Shown: positions 1-6,265 of the stretch, in pieces
Layout of the letters: each line of letters opens with the position of its first letter
Position numbering within the stretch: the first letter of the stretch is position 1
Position numbers and translations under genes: made by a program
The notes under the pieces: model-generated
Databases searched by the model: none
What the model was told of the DNA's origin: nothing
The model's input: the letters and a program-made list of their open reading frames with translations, nothing else
Assembly (NCBI GenBank): GCA_021154945.1
Contig: JAJNQF010000108.1
Location: forward strand, 1-7,512
Direction: 5' to 3'
Source: Sphingomonas sp.
GTDB taxonomy: Bacteria > Pseudomonadota > Alphaproteobacteria > Sphingomonadales > Sphingomonadaceae
Length of the DNA stretch: 7,512 bases

Positions 1-539
1 AGCAGGCGAGCGGGATTGCCCGCGACGGTCACGCCATCTGGAACATCGCGCGTCACGACACTGCCTGCCCCGACGATCGCGTTGTCGCCGACGGTGACGC
101 CCGGCAGGACCAGCGCGCCGCCGCCTATCCAGACGTTTCGACCTATGGTGACCGACCGCCCGAACTCGAGCATCTGGCCACGCTGAGCCGGGTCGCGCGG
201 ATGATCGGCGGTGAGGATCTGCACGCCGGGACCGATCTGCGTGCCCGCACCGATCCGCACGGGCACGACATCGAGCACTGTGCATCCGAAATTGAGAAAC
301 ACGCCCGCGCCCAGATGAATGTTATAGCCATAGTCGCAGTGGAACGGCGGTCGGATCGTCGCACCACGCCCCGCGTGACCAAGCCCTTCCACCAGCAGCG
401 CATGACGCTCCGCCGCGGTCGCTGTCGACGCGCGGTTGTAGCGGTCGAGCCACGCGGCGGCGCGCGCCGCGTCCGCGACGAGTTCCGGATCGTCGGCGAC
501 GTAGAGTTCGCCCGCCAGCATCCGTTCCTTCTGCGTCAT
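1..539 (-). CDS. maa: Maltose/galactoside O-acetyltransferase family (partial, 3' end beyond window)
   Basis: This gene encodes a cytoplasmic sugar O-acetyltransferase of the left-handed beta-helix (hexapeptide repeat) superfamily, which transfers acetyl from acetyl-CoA to a sugar hydroxyl. The 179 visible codons start MTQKERMLAGELY, the usual N-terminal helix of the Maa/LacA/NodL group. Hexapeptide-type turns follow from about residue 72 to the end (for example IGAGTQIGPGVQI, IGRNVWIGGGALVLPGV, GDNAIVGAGSVV). The family's catalytic histidine is seen as H113 in TADHPRDP. E. coli Maa is 183 residues, so only a few C-terminal residues are missing. ATG at 539-537 lies 5 nt after the stop of the DUF1349 gene, and the spacing implies co-transcription and perhaps translational coupling, since only a weak GAG precedes it. 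The exact acceptor sugar cannot be told; LacA- or NodL-like activity is equally possible. Confidence 0.9.
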   Translation of the reverse strand, partial: MTQKERMLAGELYVADDPELVADAARAAAWLDRYNRASTATAAERHALLVEGLGHAGRGATIRPPFHCDYGYNIHLGAGVFLNFGCTVLDVVPVRIGAGTQIGPGVQILTADHPRDPAQRGQMLEFGRSVTIGRNVWIGGGALVLPGVTVGDNAIVGAGSVVTRDVPDGVTVAGNPARL

Positions 540-544
540 CGCGA

Positions 545-1234
545 TCAACTCAGGTCGTGAAGGTCCTTGCCCAACGGGGCTGTGATGCTCAGGTCGGAGA
601 AATGCACCTCCAGTCCGGCGCGTTCGGGCGTGCAGGCCATCGGTCCGACCTGATATGCGGAGGCGATCGGAAAGGGCGCCAGTCTGACTAGGGGCCAGGT
701 CTTGCCGTCCGCCGAGACCTGCAACCGCAGGACGCCCTTTGCCACGGTCGCACGCATCCAGAAGTCCTGCGCGTCATGCTCGTAGGGGCCGGTTGCCCAA
801 TCGGACTTGCCGTCGGTCAGCACGCTGCTCAGCATGGCGCGCCCGTCGGACAATTCGATCCCCGCCTTGACCCAGCGTCGTTCGTCGACCCGCACCATGA
901 TGCCGGCCTGATCGTAGAGTTTCTGATACTGGCCGCGGATGCGCAGTTGGGCGGTAAACGCAGCAGGCGCGGTGAAGCCGAGAAAATGGCCGCTGTCCCG
1001 GGTGAACCCGTAATGCGTCTCGCGCCAGAAATCGCTGCCCTTGTCGGTGACGAGCGTCAGGTCTCCGCTGGGCGCGACCTTCCAGGCCTTAGGCGCATTC
1101 AGCCAGCGACCGTCGCGGCGCCCAAGTGCCGCGGTTGCCGAGTCCTGCGCGGCCGCGACGCTGGCATTGCCCGCGATCGCAAGCGCCGCCGCACCACCGA
1201 TTACTGTCCGCCTGCTCACCCGATCCTCCGTCAT
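545..1234 (-). CDS. Tat-exported DUF1349 protein (concanavalin A-like fold)
   Basis: This is a predicted exported protein of 229 residues with a DUF1349 domain, a beta-sandwich family often annotated as 'regulation of enolase protein 1' and related to concanavalin A-like carbohydrate-binding folds. The N-terminus has a twin-arginine signal (SRRTVIGG, residues 7-14), a hydrophobic Ala/Gly-rich stretch and a probable cleavage near SVAAAQ (residues 25-30). The domain occupies about residues 40-222, with the family-typical YDQAGIMVRVDERRWVKAG around 107-125 and a terminal VHFSDLSI strand. I chose ATG 1234 because GGAAGG (1248-1243) sits 8 nt upstream and the Tat signal follows directly. An in-frame ATG at 1282 would place the start upstream of the promoter and operator. 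It is the first gene of a unit with the acetyltransferase, which fits a carbohydrate role, but function is not established for the family. Confidence 0.85.
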   Translation of the reverse strand: MTEDRVSRRTVIGGAAALAIAGNASVAAAQDSATAALGRRDGRWLNAPKAWKVAPSGDLTLVTDKGSDFWRETHYGFTRDSGHFLGFTAPAAFTAQLRIRGQYQKLYDQAGIMVRVDERRWVKAGIELSDGRAMLSSVLTDGKSDWATGPYEHDAQDFWMRATVAKGVLRLQVSADGKTWPLVRLAPFPIASAYQVGPMACTPERAGLEVHFSDLSITAPLGKDLHDLS

Positions 1235-1259
1235 GGCCGCTACCTTCCAATCATCCCCA

Positions 1260-1287
1260 ATGTTATGTACATATGTACACATGCCAA
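1260..1287 (-). promoter_or_regulatory. Candidate sigma70-type promoter of the DUF1349-acetyltransferase unit
   Basis: Read leftward, TTGGCA (1287-1282) matches 5 of 6 bases of the -35 consensus and TAACAT (1265-1260) matches 4 of 6 of the -10, with a 16-nt spacer. Transcription would start near 1253, just upstream of the GGAAGG ribosome site. The whole spacer is filled by the 14-bp palindrome at 1266-1279, a classic repressor position. This was found by eye and has no experimental support. Confidence 0.45.
1266..1279. promoter_or_regulatory. Palindromic operator TGTACATATGTACA, probable TetR-family binding site
   Basis: TGTACATATGTACA is a perfect 14-bp palindrome between two divergent genes, one of which encodes a TetR-family repressor. 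It lies 26 nt upstream of the tetR ATG and inside the spacer of the leftward promoter. TetR-family dimers commonly bind such palindromes next to their own gene. Binding by this particular regulator, and autoregulation, are inferred. Confidence 0.6.
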
Positions 1288-1305
1288 GATCGAGGTAAAG
1301 AGGCG

Positions 1306-1854
1306 ATGACCCAACAGTCCCGGCGCAACGATCCCGCTCGGCGGCAGCGCATCATCGATGCGACGCTTTCGGTCATTGCGGATCATGGGACCGCGGCAAC
1401 GACCCATCGCCGCATCGCCGAGGCTGCGCAGGTGCCGCTCGGGTCGGTCACCTATTATTTCGCGACGCTGGAGGAGTTGCTGACGGCGGCCTTCCTGCAA
1501 CTGGCCGCCGAATCCTCCGCTGCCTTTCGCGCCCGCCTGGACGCTGCGACGGACCGCGCGACAGCGTGTTGGGCGGTCGTCGACATCATCGCGAACCAGG
1601 TCTGGGCGGAACCGCGCACCCTGTTGTTGAGCTACGAACTATACGCCTTTGCCGCGCGTCATCCGGCAGTCGGCGCCGTCATGCAGCAATGGATGGACAG
1701 CAGCCGCGATGCGCTGGGCCGTTTCTTCGATCCGCTCACGGCGCGCGCGCTCGACGCGCTGATCGAGGGTATCGGCATCCACAATTCGATCGATCGCGCG
1801 CCCCTCGACCGCGATGCGGTCAAGTTCATCGTCGAGCGGATTGCCGGGCGTTAG
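1306..1854 (+). CDS. TetR/AcrR-family transcriptional regulator
   Basis: This encodes a 182-residue one-component DNA-binding regulator. The N-terminal TetR helix-turn-helix is clear: RQRIIDATLSVIADHG (about 13-28) followed by TTHRRIAEAAQVPLGSVTYYF (about 32-52), in which GSVTYYF is the recognition helix and its exit. The rest is a helical ligand-binding and dimerisation domain of normal length that I cannot assign to a ligand class. I chose ATG 1306 because GAGGT (1292-1296) is 9 nt upstream and translation from there starts just before the HTH; the open frame extends further upstream only through the intergenic region and the opposite gene. The gene diverges from the DUF1349-acetyltransferase unit and probably represses it, and itself, through the palindrome at 1266-1279. 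The ligand is unknown. Confidence 0.9.
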   Translation: MTQQSRRNDPARRQRIIDATLSVIADHGTAATTHRRIAEAAQVPLGSVTYYFATLEELLTAAFLQLAAESSAAFRARLDAATDRATACWAVVDIIANQVWAEPRTLLLSYELYAFAARHPAVGAVMQQWMDSSRDALGRFFDPLTARALDALIEGIGIHNSIDRAPLDRDAVKFIVERIAGR

Positions 1855-2036
1855 CCGGTCCGATCCATCAGGCTGCCCCAGCAAAACGGCACGACGGTCA
1901 GGATCAAGACCATGCCGAAAGCATCACGGCCGCATGATCGCGATCGGCCGCTGTTCCACGGTCTATCGGTCCCATACTAGGCCAAAGCAGCGCACATGCG
2001 TTTAGCGACATTTTATCGACGCGAGCCTTCATAACA

Positions 2037-2065
2037 CGCCCCCCCATGATCACGGCCGGGGGGCG
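2037..2065. repeat. GC inverted repeat (8-bp perfect arms)
   Basis: CGCCCCCC (2037-2044) pairs perfectly with GGGGGGCG (2058-2065) across a 13-nt loop. No run of T follows on either strand, so it is not a standard intrinsic terminator. It could be an RNA hairpin, a processing site or a DNA-binding site. It sits about 180 bp after tetR and 290 bp before the receptor gene. Confidence 0.4.
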
Positions 2066-2256
2066 AATGTGCCGCTCGTCACGGGCCCCGGACAACCAGG
2101 CAGAGCCGACCACCCCAGCTGCCTCGCCCCCGAAGGACGCGCGTCACCCGCACTTTGCCATACCGCGGCCAAAGACTGAAACGTAGGGAGATCAACCACT
2201 TACTTGGCACAGTCAGGCATAGACTCGCCAGGCGAAGCATCGGCGGCATGGCGTTC

Positions 2257-2275
2257 GCGTTTCACTGGGAAACGC
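2257..2275. promoter_or_regulatory. Candidate operator GCGTTTC-N5-GAAACGC upstream of the TonB receptor
   Basis: GCGTTTC (2257-2263) and GAAACGC (2269-2275) form perfect 7-bp inverted arms around ACTGG. The site lies about 80 bp upstream of the receptor start and just before the AT-rich promoter-like region. The size and symmetry suit a dimeric regulator. I do not recognise it as the site of a known protein. Confidence 0.35.
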
Positions 2276-2289
2276 TACCAAGGCTTAAT

Positions 2290-2308
2290 GCTATTGATAA
2301 TCTATCGC
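2290..2308 (+). promoter_or_regulatory. Weak Fur-box-like element / -10-like GATAAT upstream of the receptor
   Basis: The 19 bases beginning at 2290 match 13 of 19 positions of the classical Fur box (three GATAAT-type hexamers), with the central hexamer GATAAT (2296-2301) perfect but the third one poor. GATAAT also resembles a -10 box, although no good -35 stands at the proper distance. A ferric-siderophore receptor gene starting at 2355 makes iron control biologically likely, but the motif alone is weak. Confidence 0.25.
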
Positions 2309-2354
2309 AGATATATATGAGCGCCCACACCGGAATGAGACGAAGGGGCGGACT

Positions 2355-4457
2355 ATGGGGAAGTTGATTGTTGTGGCCGGTATGGCCAGCGTGCTGGCCA
2401 GTTCTGCGGCCTGGGCCCAGGATGCCGAGCCGGTTTCGCCGGAAAACGACATCGTGGTGACCGGCGCCATCGCCGGCACGAAGACCGAAACCCCGCTGAT
2501 CGAGCTGCCGCAGCCGCTGACCATCATCCCGGCGGACCGGTATCTGTCGCAGGGCGCGATCAACATCAGCGACACGGTAAAGTATGCCGCCGGCGTCCTC
2601 GCCAATCCCTATGGCCGCGATACGCGGGTCGACGGCTTCAACGTGCGCGGCATCAGCGCGCTGCAGTTCCGCGACGGCATGCGCGACATCTTCTCCTATT
2701 ATGCCAGCATCCCCTCGGACCCGTATAATTTCTCGCGGGTCGAGATCGTGCGTGGCCCGGCATCGGTGCTGTTCGGGCAGGGCTCGATCGGCGGTCTCGT
2801 CAATCTCGTCTCCAAGACGCCAGAGTTCCGCACCGGCGGCGAGCTGAACCTCGTCTATGGCAGCTATGACCGCAAGGAGGCGCTGGGGGATGTCAACCTG
2901 GCGCTCAGCGACACGCTGGCGATCCGTGCGGTCGGTCGCGTGCGCGACGCCGACACCTTCATCGATCATGTGCCCGACGACCGCGTGATGTTCGCGCCGT
3001 CGATCCGCTGGCAGCCGACGCCGGATACCGACCTGATCCTGACCGGCCTGTACCAGAAGGACGACACCGGCTCGACGTCGCAGTTCCTGCCGATCGTCGG
3101 CACCTTCGCGCCCAATCCCGACAATCCGGGCGGGCGGCTCGATCCCTACACCTTCGTCGGCAAGGCCGGCTGGGACCGCTATGCCGGCCGCTCGCTCCAG
3201 GGTGGCGGGTCGCTGGTCCACCGCTTCTCGGACAATATTCGTATCAGCCTGAAGGCACGATACATCGACAGCGACCTCGAATATTTCACCCATTACGCCG
3301 ACAGCTATACCAACCCGATCAATCCGTTCGCGGTCTATGGCAGCGATGGCCGCACCATCGGGCTGTACGCCGAGGCCAGCGATGCGCGGATGAACGTCTT
3401 CTCGACCGACAACAACGTCCAGCTCAAGTTCAACACCGGCGCAGAGATCGAGCACACGCTGCTGGCCGGCCTCGACTATAGCTGGAACAAGGTCGGCAAG
3501 CGATTCGCGACCACGGCGCTGGAGACGGTCGATCTCTACGACATCGATTATGATTCGCTTCAGACCTACGACCCCAGCGGCCCGTTCGCCTATGATTCAC
3601 AGAAGCAGCTCGGCGTCTACGTACAGGACCAGATCCGCTTCTTCGACCGCGTGTCGGTGATCGTCGGCGCCCGCCGCGACCATGTGACGAACTCCTCGGG
3701 CCAGGAGGACAATGCCACCACCTTCCGCGCCGGCATCATCGGCGAGGTCGGCGCAGGCTTCTCGCCCTTCTTCAGCTACACTGAGAGTTTCCTGCCGATC
3801 GCCGGCCGGCTGACGGGCCCTGGCGGCGTCCCGACCGACCCCTTCAAACCGCAGTTGGGCACGCAATATGAGGCCGGGGTGAAGTGGCAGCCAGATCTCC
3901 GGACGCTGATCACCGTGACCGGTTTCAAGATCAAGGAGCGCAACCGCGTCCTCTATCTGGCCAATAACGTGACGACCCAGTCCGGCGAATTGTCCACCAA
4001 GGGCGTCGAGTTCGAGGCGAGCCGCGTCCTGCCGGGCAATTTCGAGCTGTTGCTGAACTATGGCTACAGCCAGCTCGATTCCGAGGTGAACACCAGTCTC
4101 GACTATATGCCGCGTCACACCGCGTCGATCTGGTCGACCAAGACCTTCGGCGACACCAGCGGACCGCAGCTTAGGCTCGGCGCGGGCGTGGTCTATAGCG
4201 GCGAAAGCAAGTCGACCGGTGCGCTCGATCCCTATGGTCGGAACCCCGCGATCGCGCCCGGTACGCTCTACACGGTTGTCACCCCGTCGCGCACGACGGT
4301 CGATGCGCTCGCGGAGATCAGCTGGGACAAATGGCGCCTGGCCATCAACGCGACCAACCTGCTGGACAACCGTGGTTTCGCGTCCTGCCTCGCGCGCGGA
4401 GACTGCTTCATGGCCGCCCCGCGCAACGTGATGGCGACGCTGGGCTTTCGGTTCTAG
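2355..4457 (+). CDS. TonB-dependent siderophore receptor (outer membrane)
   Basis: This encodes a complete 700-residue outer-membrane gated barrel that imports a ferric siderophore using energy from TonB-ExbB-ExbD. A signal peptide covers residues 1-21 (cleavage after SSAAWA), followed by a TonB-box-like NDIVVTG (31-37). The plug domain follows (about 45-155) with ELPQPLTIIP, RVDGFNVRGI, RVEIVRGPASVLFGQ and GSIGGLVNLVSKTP, all typical of siderophore receptors such as FhuA/FhuE. The beta-barrel fills the rest and ends in the terminal aromatic GFRF needed for barrel assembly. The late CLARGDC segment followed by APRNVMATLGFRF is also typical of the group. There is no N-terminal STN signalling domain, so it is not a sigma-regulating transducer. 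AAGGGG (2343-2348) lies 6 nt before ATG 2355. The gene stands alone between a long upstream region and a convergent gene. The siderophore cannot be named. Confidence 0.93.
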   Translation: MGKLIVVAGMASVLASSAAWAQDAEPVSPENDIVVTGAIAGTKTETPLIELPQPLTIIPADRYLSQGAINISDTVKYAAGVLANPYGRDTRVDGFNVRGISALQFRDGMRDIFSYYASIPSDPYNFSRVEIVRGPASVLFGQGSIGGLVNLVSKTPEFRTGGELNLVYGSYDRKEALGDVNLALSDTLAIRAVGRVRDADTFIDHVPDDRVMFAPSIRWQPTPDTDLILTGLYQKDDTGSTSQFLPIVGTFAPNPDNPGGRLDPYTFVGKAGWDRYAGRSLQGGGSLVHRFSDNIRISLKARYIDSDLEYFTHYADSYTNPINPFAVYGSDGRTIGLYAEASDARMNVFSTDNNVQLKFNTGAEIEHTLLAGLDYSWNKVGKRFATTALETVDLYDIDYDSLQTYDPSGPFAYDSQKQLGVYVQDQIRFFDRVSVIVGARRDHVTNSSGQEDNATTFRAGIIGEVGAGFSPFFSYTESFLPIAGRLTGPGGVPTDPFKPQLGTQYEAGVKWQPDLRTLITVTGFKIKERNRVLYLANNVTTQSGELSTKGVEFEASRVLPGNFELLLNYGYSQLDSEVNTSLDYMPRHTASIWSTKTFGDTSGPQLRLGAGVVYSGESKSTGALDPYGRNPAIAPGTLYTVVTPSRTTVDALAEISWDKWRLAINATNLLDNRGFASCLARGDCFMAAPRNVMATLGFRF

Positions 4458-4472
4458 CAGGCGACGGCGTAA

Positions 4473-4504
4473 CATCACTGTTCGGGGGCATCACTGCTCG
4501 GCGG
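4473..4504. repeat. 16-bp imperfect tandem duplication after the receptor gene
   Basis: CATCACTGTTCGGGGG (4473-4488) is followed directly by CATCACTGCTCGGCGG (4489-4504), identical at 14 of 16 positions. A further CATGGATG follows as a possible trace of a third unit. It lies wholly in the gap between two convergent genes and looks like local slippage duplication. Confidence 0.6.
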
Positions 4505-4519
4505 CATGGATGCCCGCCG
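4499..4519. terminator. Candidate bidirectional hairpin terminator between convergent genes
   Basis: CGGCGGCAT (4499-4507) can pair with ATGCCCGCCG (4510-4519) with one bulged base, giving a strong GC hairpin 42 nt after the receptor stop and 12 nt beyond the stop of the opposing PaaX-family gene. Its position between converging genes is what a shared terminator would have, but there is no T tract on either side, so termination is a guess. Confidence 0.35.
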
Positions 4520-4530
4520 GGCCGCCCGCC

Positions 4531-5334
4531 TCAGCCAACCTTGCTCCAGTGTTGCAGGGCCATGACGTTGTAGCGGACCATCGCATTCACGAGCGTGCCG
4601 CGCAGCTCTGTATCGACGAGATCGTCGGGCAGCAGCGGGTCCGAGTTGATCGCGCGGATGACGGATTGCCCGAGCAGGAAGGTTTCGCGCGCCGCCTCGG
4701 TGACCGGCATCCGCGCGGTCCTGGCCTCGCTGGCTTCCAGCTCGCCGATCCAGAAGCGATAGCCGTCCTCGAGCAGTTCGGGTGACCACAAGGCGCGGAA
4801 CCGTGCATCGTCCGCCGACTGCGCGACGCATCCGGCGAGGATGGTCGCCTGCGCGTCGAGCCCCAGCCCCGCGAGTTCGCCGGCCAGCGACGGCGTATCG
4901 CGCCGCAGATTGTCCGGCCGCACCCAGGCGCCGGTATCCGCCTCGACGAAGCCGGTAAGCCGCAACGCCCGCTCCCCCGCCTGGAGTCGCGGCCGGTTGA
5001 TGCGGCCCAGATGGTGCGTCAGCACGACGATCCACGCCCCGTCCCACGGACGCACGCCATCCTCGACGCGCGGCCACTGGCGCGCCTTTGCATGCAGCGC
5101 GGCCGCGTTCGGGCCCAGCGAATAGACGCCTCTCTCGGCCTGGTCGGCGAGGCCCTCCCGCACCAGCCGTCCCAGCGCGACGCGCACCGCAGCGGGTTCG
5201 ATGTCGAAGATGCGGGCACGATCGATCAGCGTTCCGGCGCGCAGCGGCGCGGGCGCGGCGGTGGACAGGAACCACAAAGCCAGCGACTTCGGCGTCACCG
5301 GCGCACGCCAATCATGTAACATCTTTTGACTCAT
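4531..5334 (-). CDS. PaaX-family transcriptional repressor
   Basis: This encodes a 267-residue regulator of the PaaX family, whose founding member represses phenylacetate degradation and is released by phenylacetyl-CoA. An N-terminal winged helix-turn-helix spans about residues 17-72 (PKSLALWFLS, then AAVRVALGRLVREGLA and the wing ERGVYSLG). A central domain begins at WDGAWIVVL (97-105), and the family's C-terminal region includes the DPLLPDDL segment (232-239). The length is somewhat below the 300 or so of E. coli PaaX. The start is uncertain: ATG 5334 and ATG 5322 are both in frame and neither has a good ribosome site, so a leaderless mRNA is possible. The gene diverges from a fatty-acid desaturase and no paa genes are visible, so it more likely senses an acyl-CoA or related ligand and controls its neighbour. 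That role is inference. Confidence 0.85.
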   Translation of the reverse strand: MSQKMLHDWRAPVTPKSLALWFLSTAAPAPLRAGTLIDRARIFDIEPAAVRVALGRLVREGLADQAERGVYSLGPNAAALHAKARQWPRVEDGVRPWDGAWIVVLTHHLGRINRPRLQAGERALRLTGFVEADTGAWVRPDNLRRDTPSLAGELAGLGLDAQATILAGCVAQSADDARFRALWSPELLEDGYRFWIGELEASEARTARMPVTEAARETFLLGQSVIRAINSDPLLPDDLVDTELRGTLVNAMVRYNVMALQHWSKVG

Positions 5335-5352
5335 ACTGCGTTATCGTGTTAC
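5316..5352. promoter_or_regulatory. Spaced inverted repeat GTAACA...TGTTAC, candidate PaaX-family operator
   Basis: GTAACA (5316-5321) and TGTTAC (5347-5352) are perfect inverted 6-bp arms whose centres are 31 bp apart, about three helical turns. One arm lies in the first codons of the repressor gene and the other overlaps the likely -10 of the desaturase promoter. Placement between divergent genes suits control of both by the PaaX-type repressor. The arms are short, so chance occurrence is possible. Confidence 0.35.
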
Positions 5353-5353
5353 T
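5326..5353 (+). promoter_or_regulatory. Candidate promoter of the desaturase gene
   Basis: TTGACT (5326-5331) matches 5 of 6 bases of a -35 box. GTTACT (5348-5353), 16 nt downstream, matches 3 of 6 of a -10. Transcription would begin near 5360 and yield a short leader containing the GGAAGGA ribosome site (5362-5368). The -10 overlaps the TGTTAC arm of the inverted repeat. Confidence 0.3.
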
Positions 5354-5376
5354 CAAGCTGCGGAAGGATCGCCAGC

Positions 5377-6261
5377 ATGAAGGTAACCGATTTTCTTGCA
5401 AGGGACGAACTCGCCGCATTGACGCGGCGATCAAATCTGCGGGCGTGGTGGGCGTTCGCGGTGAACTGGGGGTTGATCGCAGGCGCGTTCGCCGTCGCGA
5501 TCATCTGGCCCAACCCGCTGACGATCCTCGCCGCGATCCCGGTCATCGCCGCGCGCCAGCTCGGGCTCGGCATCCTCGTGCATGATTGCGCGCACAACGC
5601 GCTGTTCACCGACCGGCGCACCAACGAGGTCGTCGGGCAATGGCTCGCGGGGACGCCGATCAACCTGTCGCTCCAGGACTATCGCACCTACCATCTGGCG
5701 CACCATCGCCATGCCGGAACCCCCGACGATCCCGATCTCGGCTTCGTCGCCAATTATCCGATCACCGCCCAGGCGCTGCGTCGCAAGCTGATGCGCGACG
5801 TGACCGGCCGTACCGGCTGGCGCGATCTCGTCCAGTCGCTCGCGCGCTTCACGATCGCCAAGCAATGGCCCTGGGTCGCCTTTCACATCGGTCTGTTCAC
5901 CGTGCTCGCGCTGGCGGGCGGCTGGTGGGCGTACGGCCTGTGGTGGGTCGCGCAGATCTTCGCCTATCCCGTGATCGCGCGCCTCCGCCAGATCGGCGAA
6001 CATGGGGTCGTGCCCGATCGCGGCGATGCAGATCCGCGCATGAACACCGCGACCACGATGGTATCCTGGTGGGAGCGGCTGCTGGTCGCCCCGAACCACG
6101 TCAATTATCATGTCGAGCATCACGTGGCGGCGGGTGTCCCGCCCTACCGGCTCGCGCGGATGCACCGCCTGCTGAAAGCGCGAGGCTTCTATGACGGGTT
6201 CGATTCGTTGTCGCACGGCTATCGCGACGTGGTGCGCCGCGCGACCCGCCGGGCCGCCTGA
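5377..6261 (+). CDS. Membrane fatty acid desaturase
   Basis: This encodes a 294-residue di-iron membrane desaturase/hydroxylase. All three histidine boxes of the family are seen: HDCAH (69-73), HLAHH (106-110, followed by RH) and HVEHH (245-249). A further H209 in GEHG may also contribute. Hydrophobic segments at about 23-44, 47-66, 165-187 and 187-202 fit the usual bundle with cytoplasmic iron ligands. The enzyme would insert a double bond or hydroxyl into an acyl chain or related lipid using O2 and an electron donor; the substrate (acyl lipid, sphingoid base or carotenoid-like) cannot be told. I chose ATG 5377 because GGAAGGA (5362-5368) lies 8 nt upstream; the earlier in-frame ATG at 5326 would sit inside the promoter region. 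It diverges from the PaaX-family gene, its probable regulator. No electron-transfer partner is encoded nearby. Confidence 0.9.
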   Translation: MKVTDFLARDELAALTRRSNLRAWWAFAVNWGLIAGAFAVAIIWPNPLTILAAIPVIAARQLGLGILVHDCAHNALFTDRRTNEVVGQWLAGTPINLSLQDYRTYHLAHHRHAGTPDDPDLGFVANYPITAQALRRKLMRDVTGRTGWRDLVQSLARFTIAKQWPWVAFHIGLFTVLALAGGWWAYGLWWVAQIFAYPVIARLRQIGEHGVVPDRGDADPRMNTATTMVSWWERLLVAPNHVNYHVEHHVAAGVPPYRLARMHRLLKARGFYDGFDSLSHGYRDVVRRATRRAA

Positions 6262-6265
6262 CAAT

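Larger units (their letters stand above)
1855..2354. other. 500-bp gene-free region with several inverted repeats
   Basis: I find no convincing gene here. The open frames are short, lack ribosome sites and resemble no known family. What it holds: CGGCCG at 1927-1932 and 1945-1950 flanking a perfect palindrome GATCGCGATC (1936-1945), which could form a hairpin downstream of tetR; a long GC arm pair at 2037-2065; a palindrome GACGCGCGTC at 2136-2145; a 7-bp inverted repeat at 2257-2275; and a Fur-box-like, AT-rich element around 2290-2318. The last two are the likely control region of the receptor gene that follows. A small RNA cannot be excluded. Confidence 0.55.

Noticed and set aside
776..1309. 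Plus-strand open frames opposite the DUF1349 gene
   Set aside because: Antisense shadows without ribosome sites or known motifs; they run through the divergent promoter region.
1904..2113. A 69-codon minus-strand frame in the long intergenic region
   Set aside because: No ribosome site, no recognisable family, and its codons cross the GC inverted repeat. Not enough to call a gene.
2155..2367. A 70-codon plus-strand frame ending just inside the receptor gene
   Set aside because: It spans the inverted repeat and AT-rich promoter-like region, has no good ribosome site and resembles nothing known.
2262..3455. A 397-codon open frame on the minus strand, antisense to the siderophore receptor
   Set aside because: It overlaps a receptor with clear family motifs throughout. 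It has no recognisable domain and is the Arg/Ala/Asp/Ile-rich shadow typical of high-GC codon bias.
3597..4478. A 293-codon minus-strand open frame inside the receptor 3' half
   Set aside because: Same reason: antisense shadow with no motif and a composition unlike a folded protein.
4475..5311. A 278-codon minus-strand frame overlapping the PaaX-family gene
   Set aside because: Very rich in Ala/Arg/Gly and without motifs, while the other frame on this strand gives a clear PaaX-family protein.
5431..6264. A 277-codon minus-strand frame opposite the desaturase
   Set aside because: The plus strand carries three intact histidine boxes and a good ribosome site; the antisense frame has no domain.
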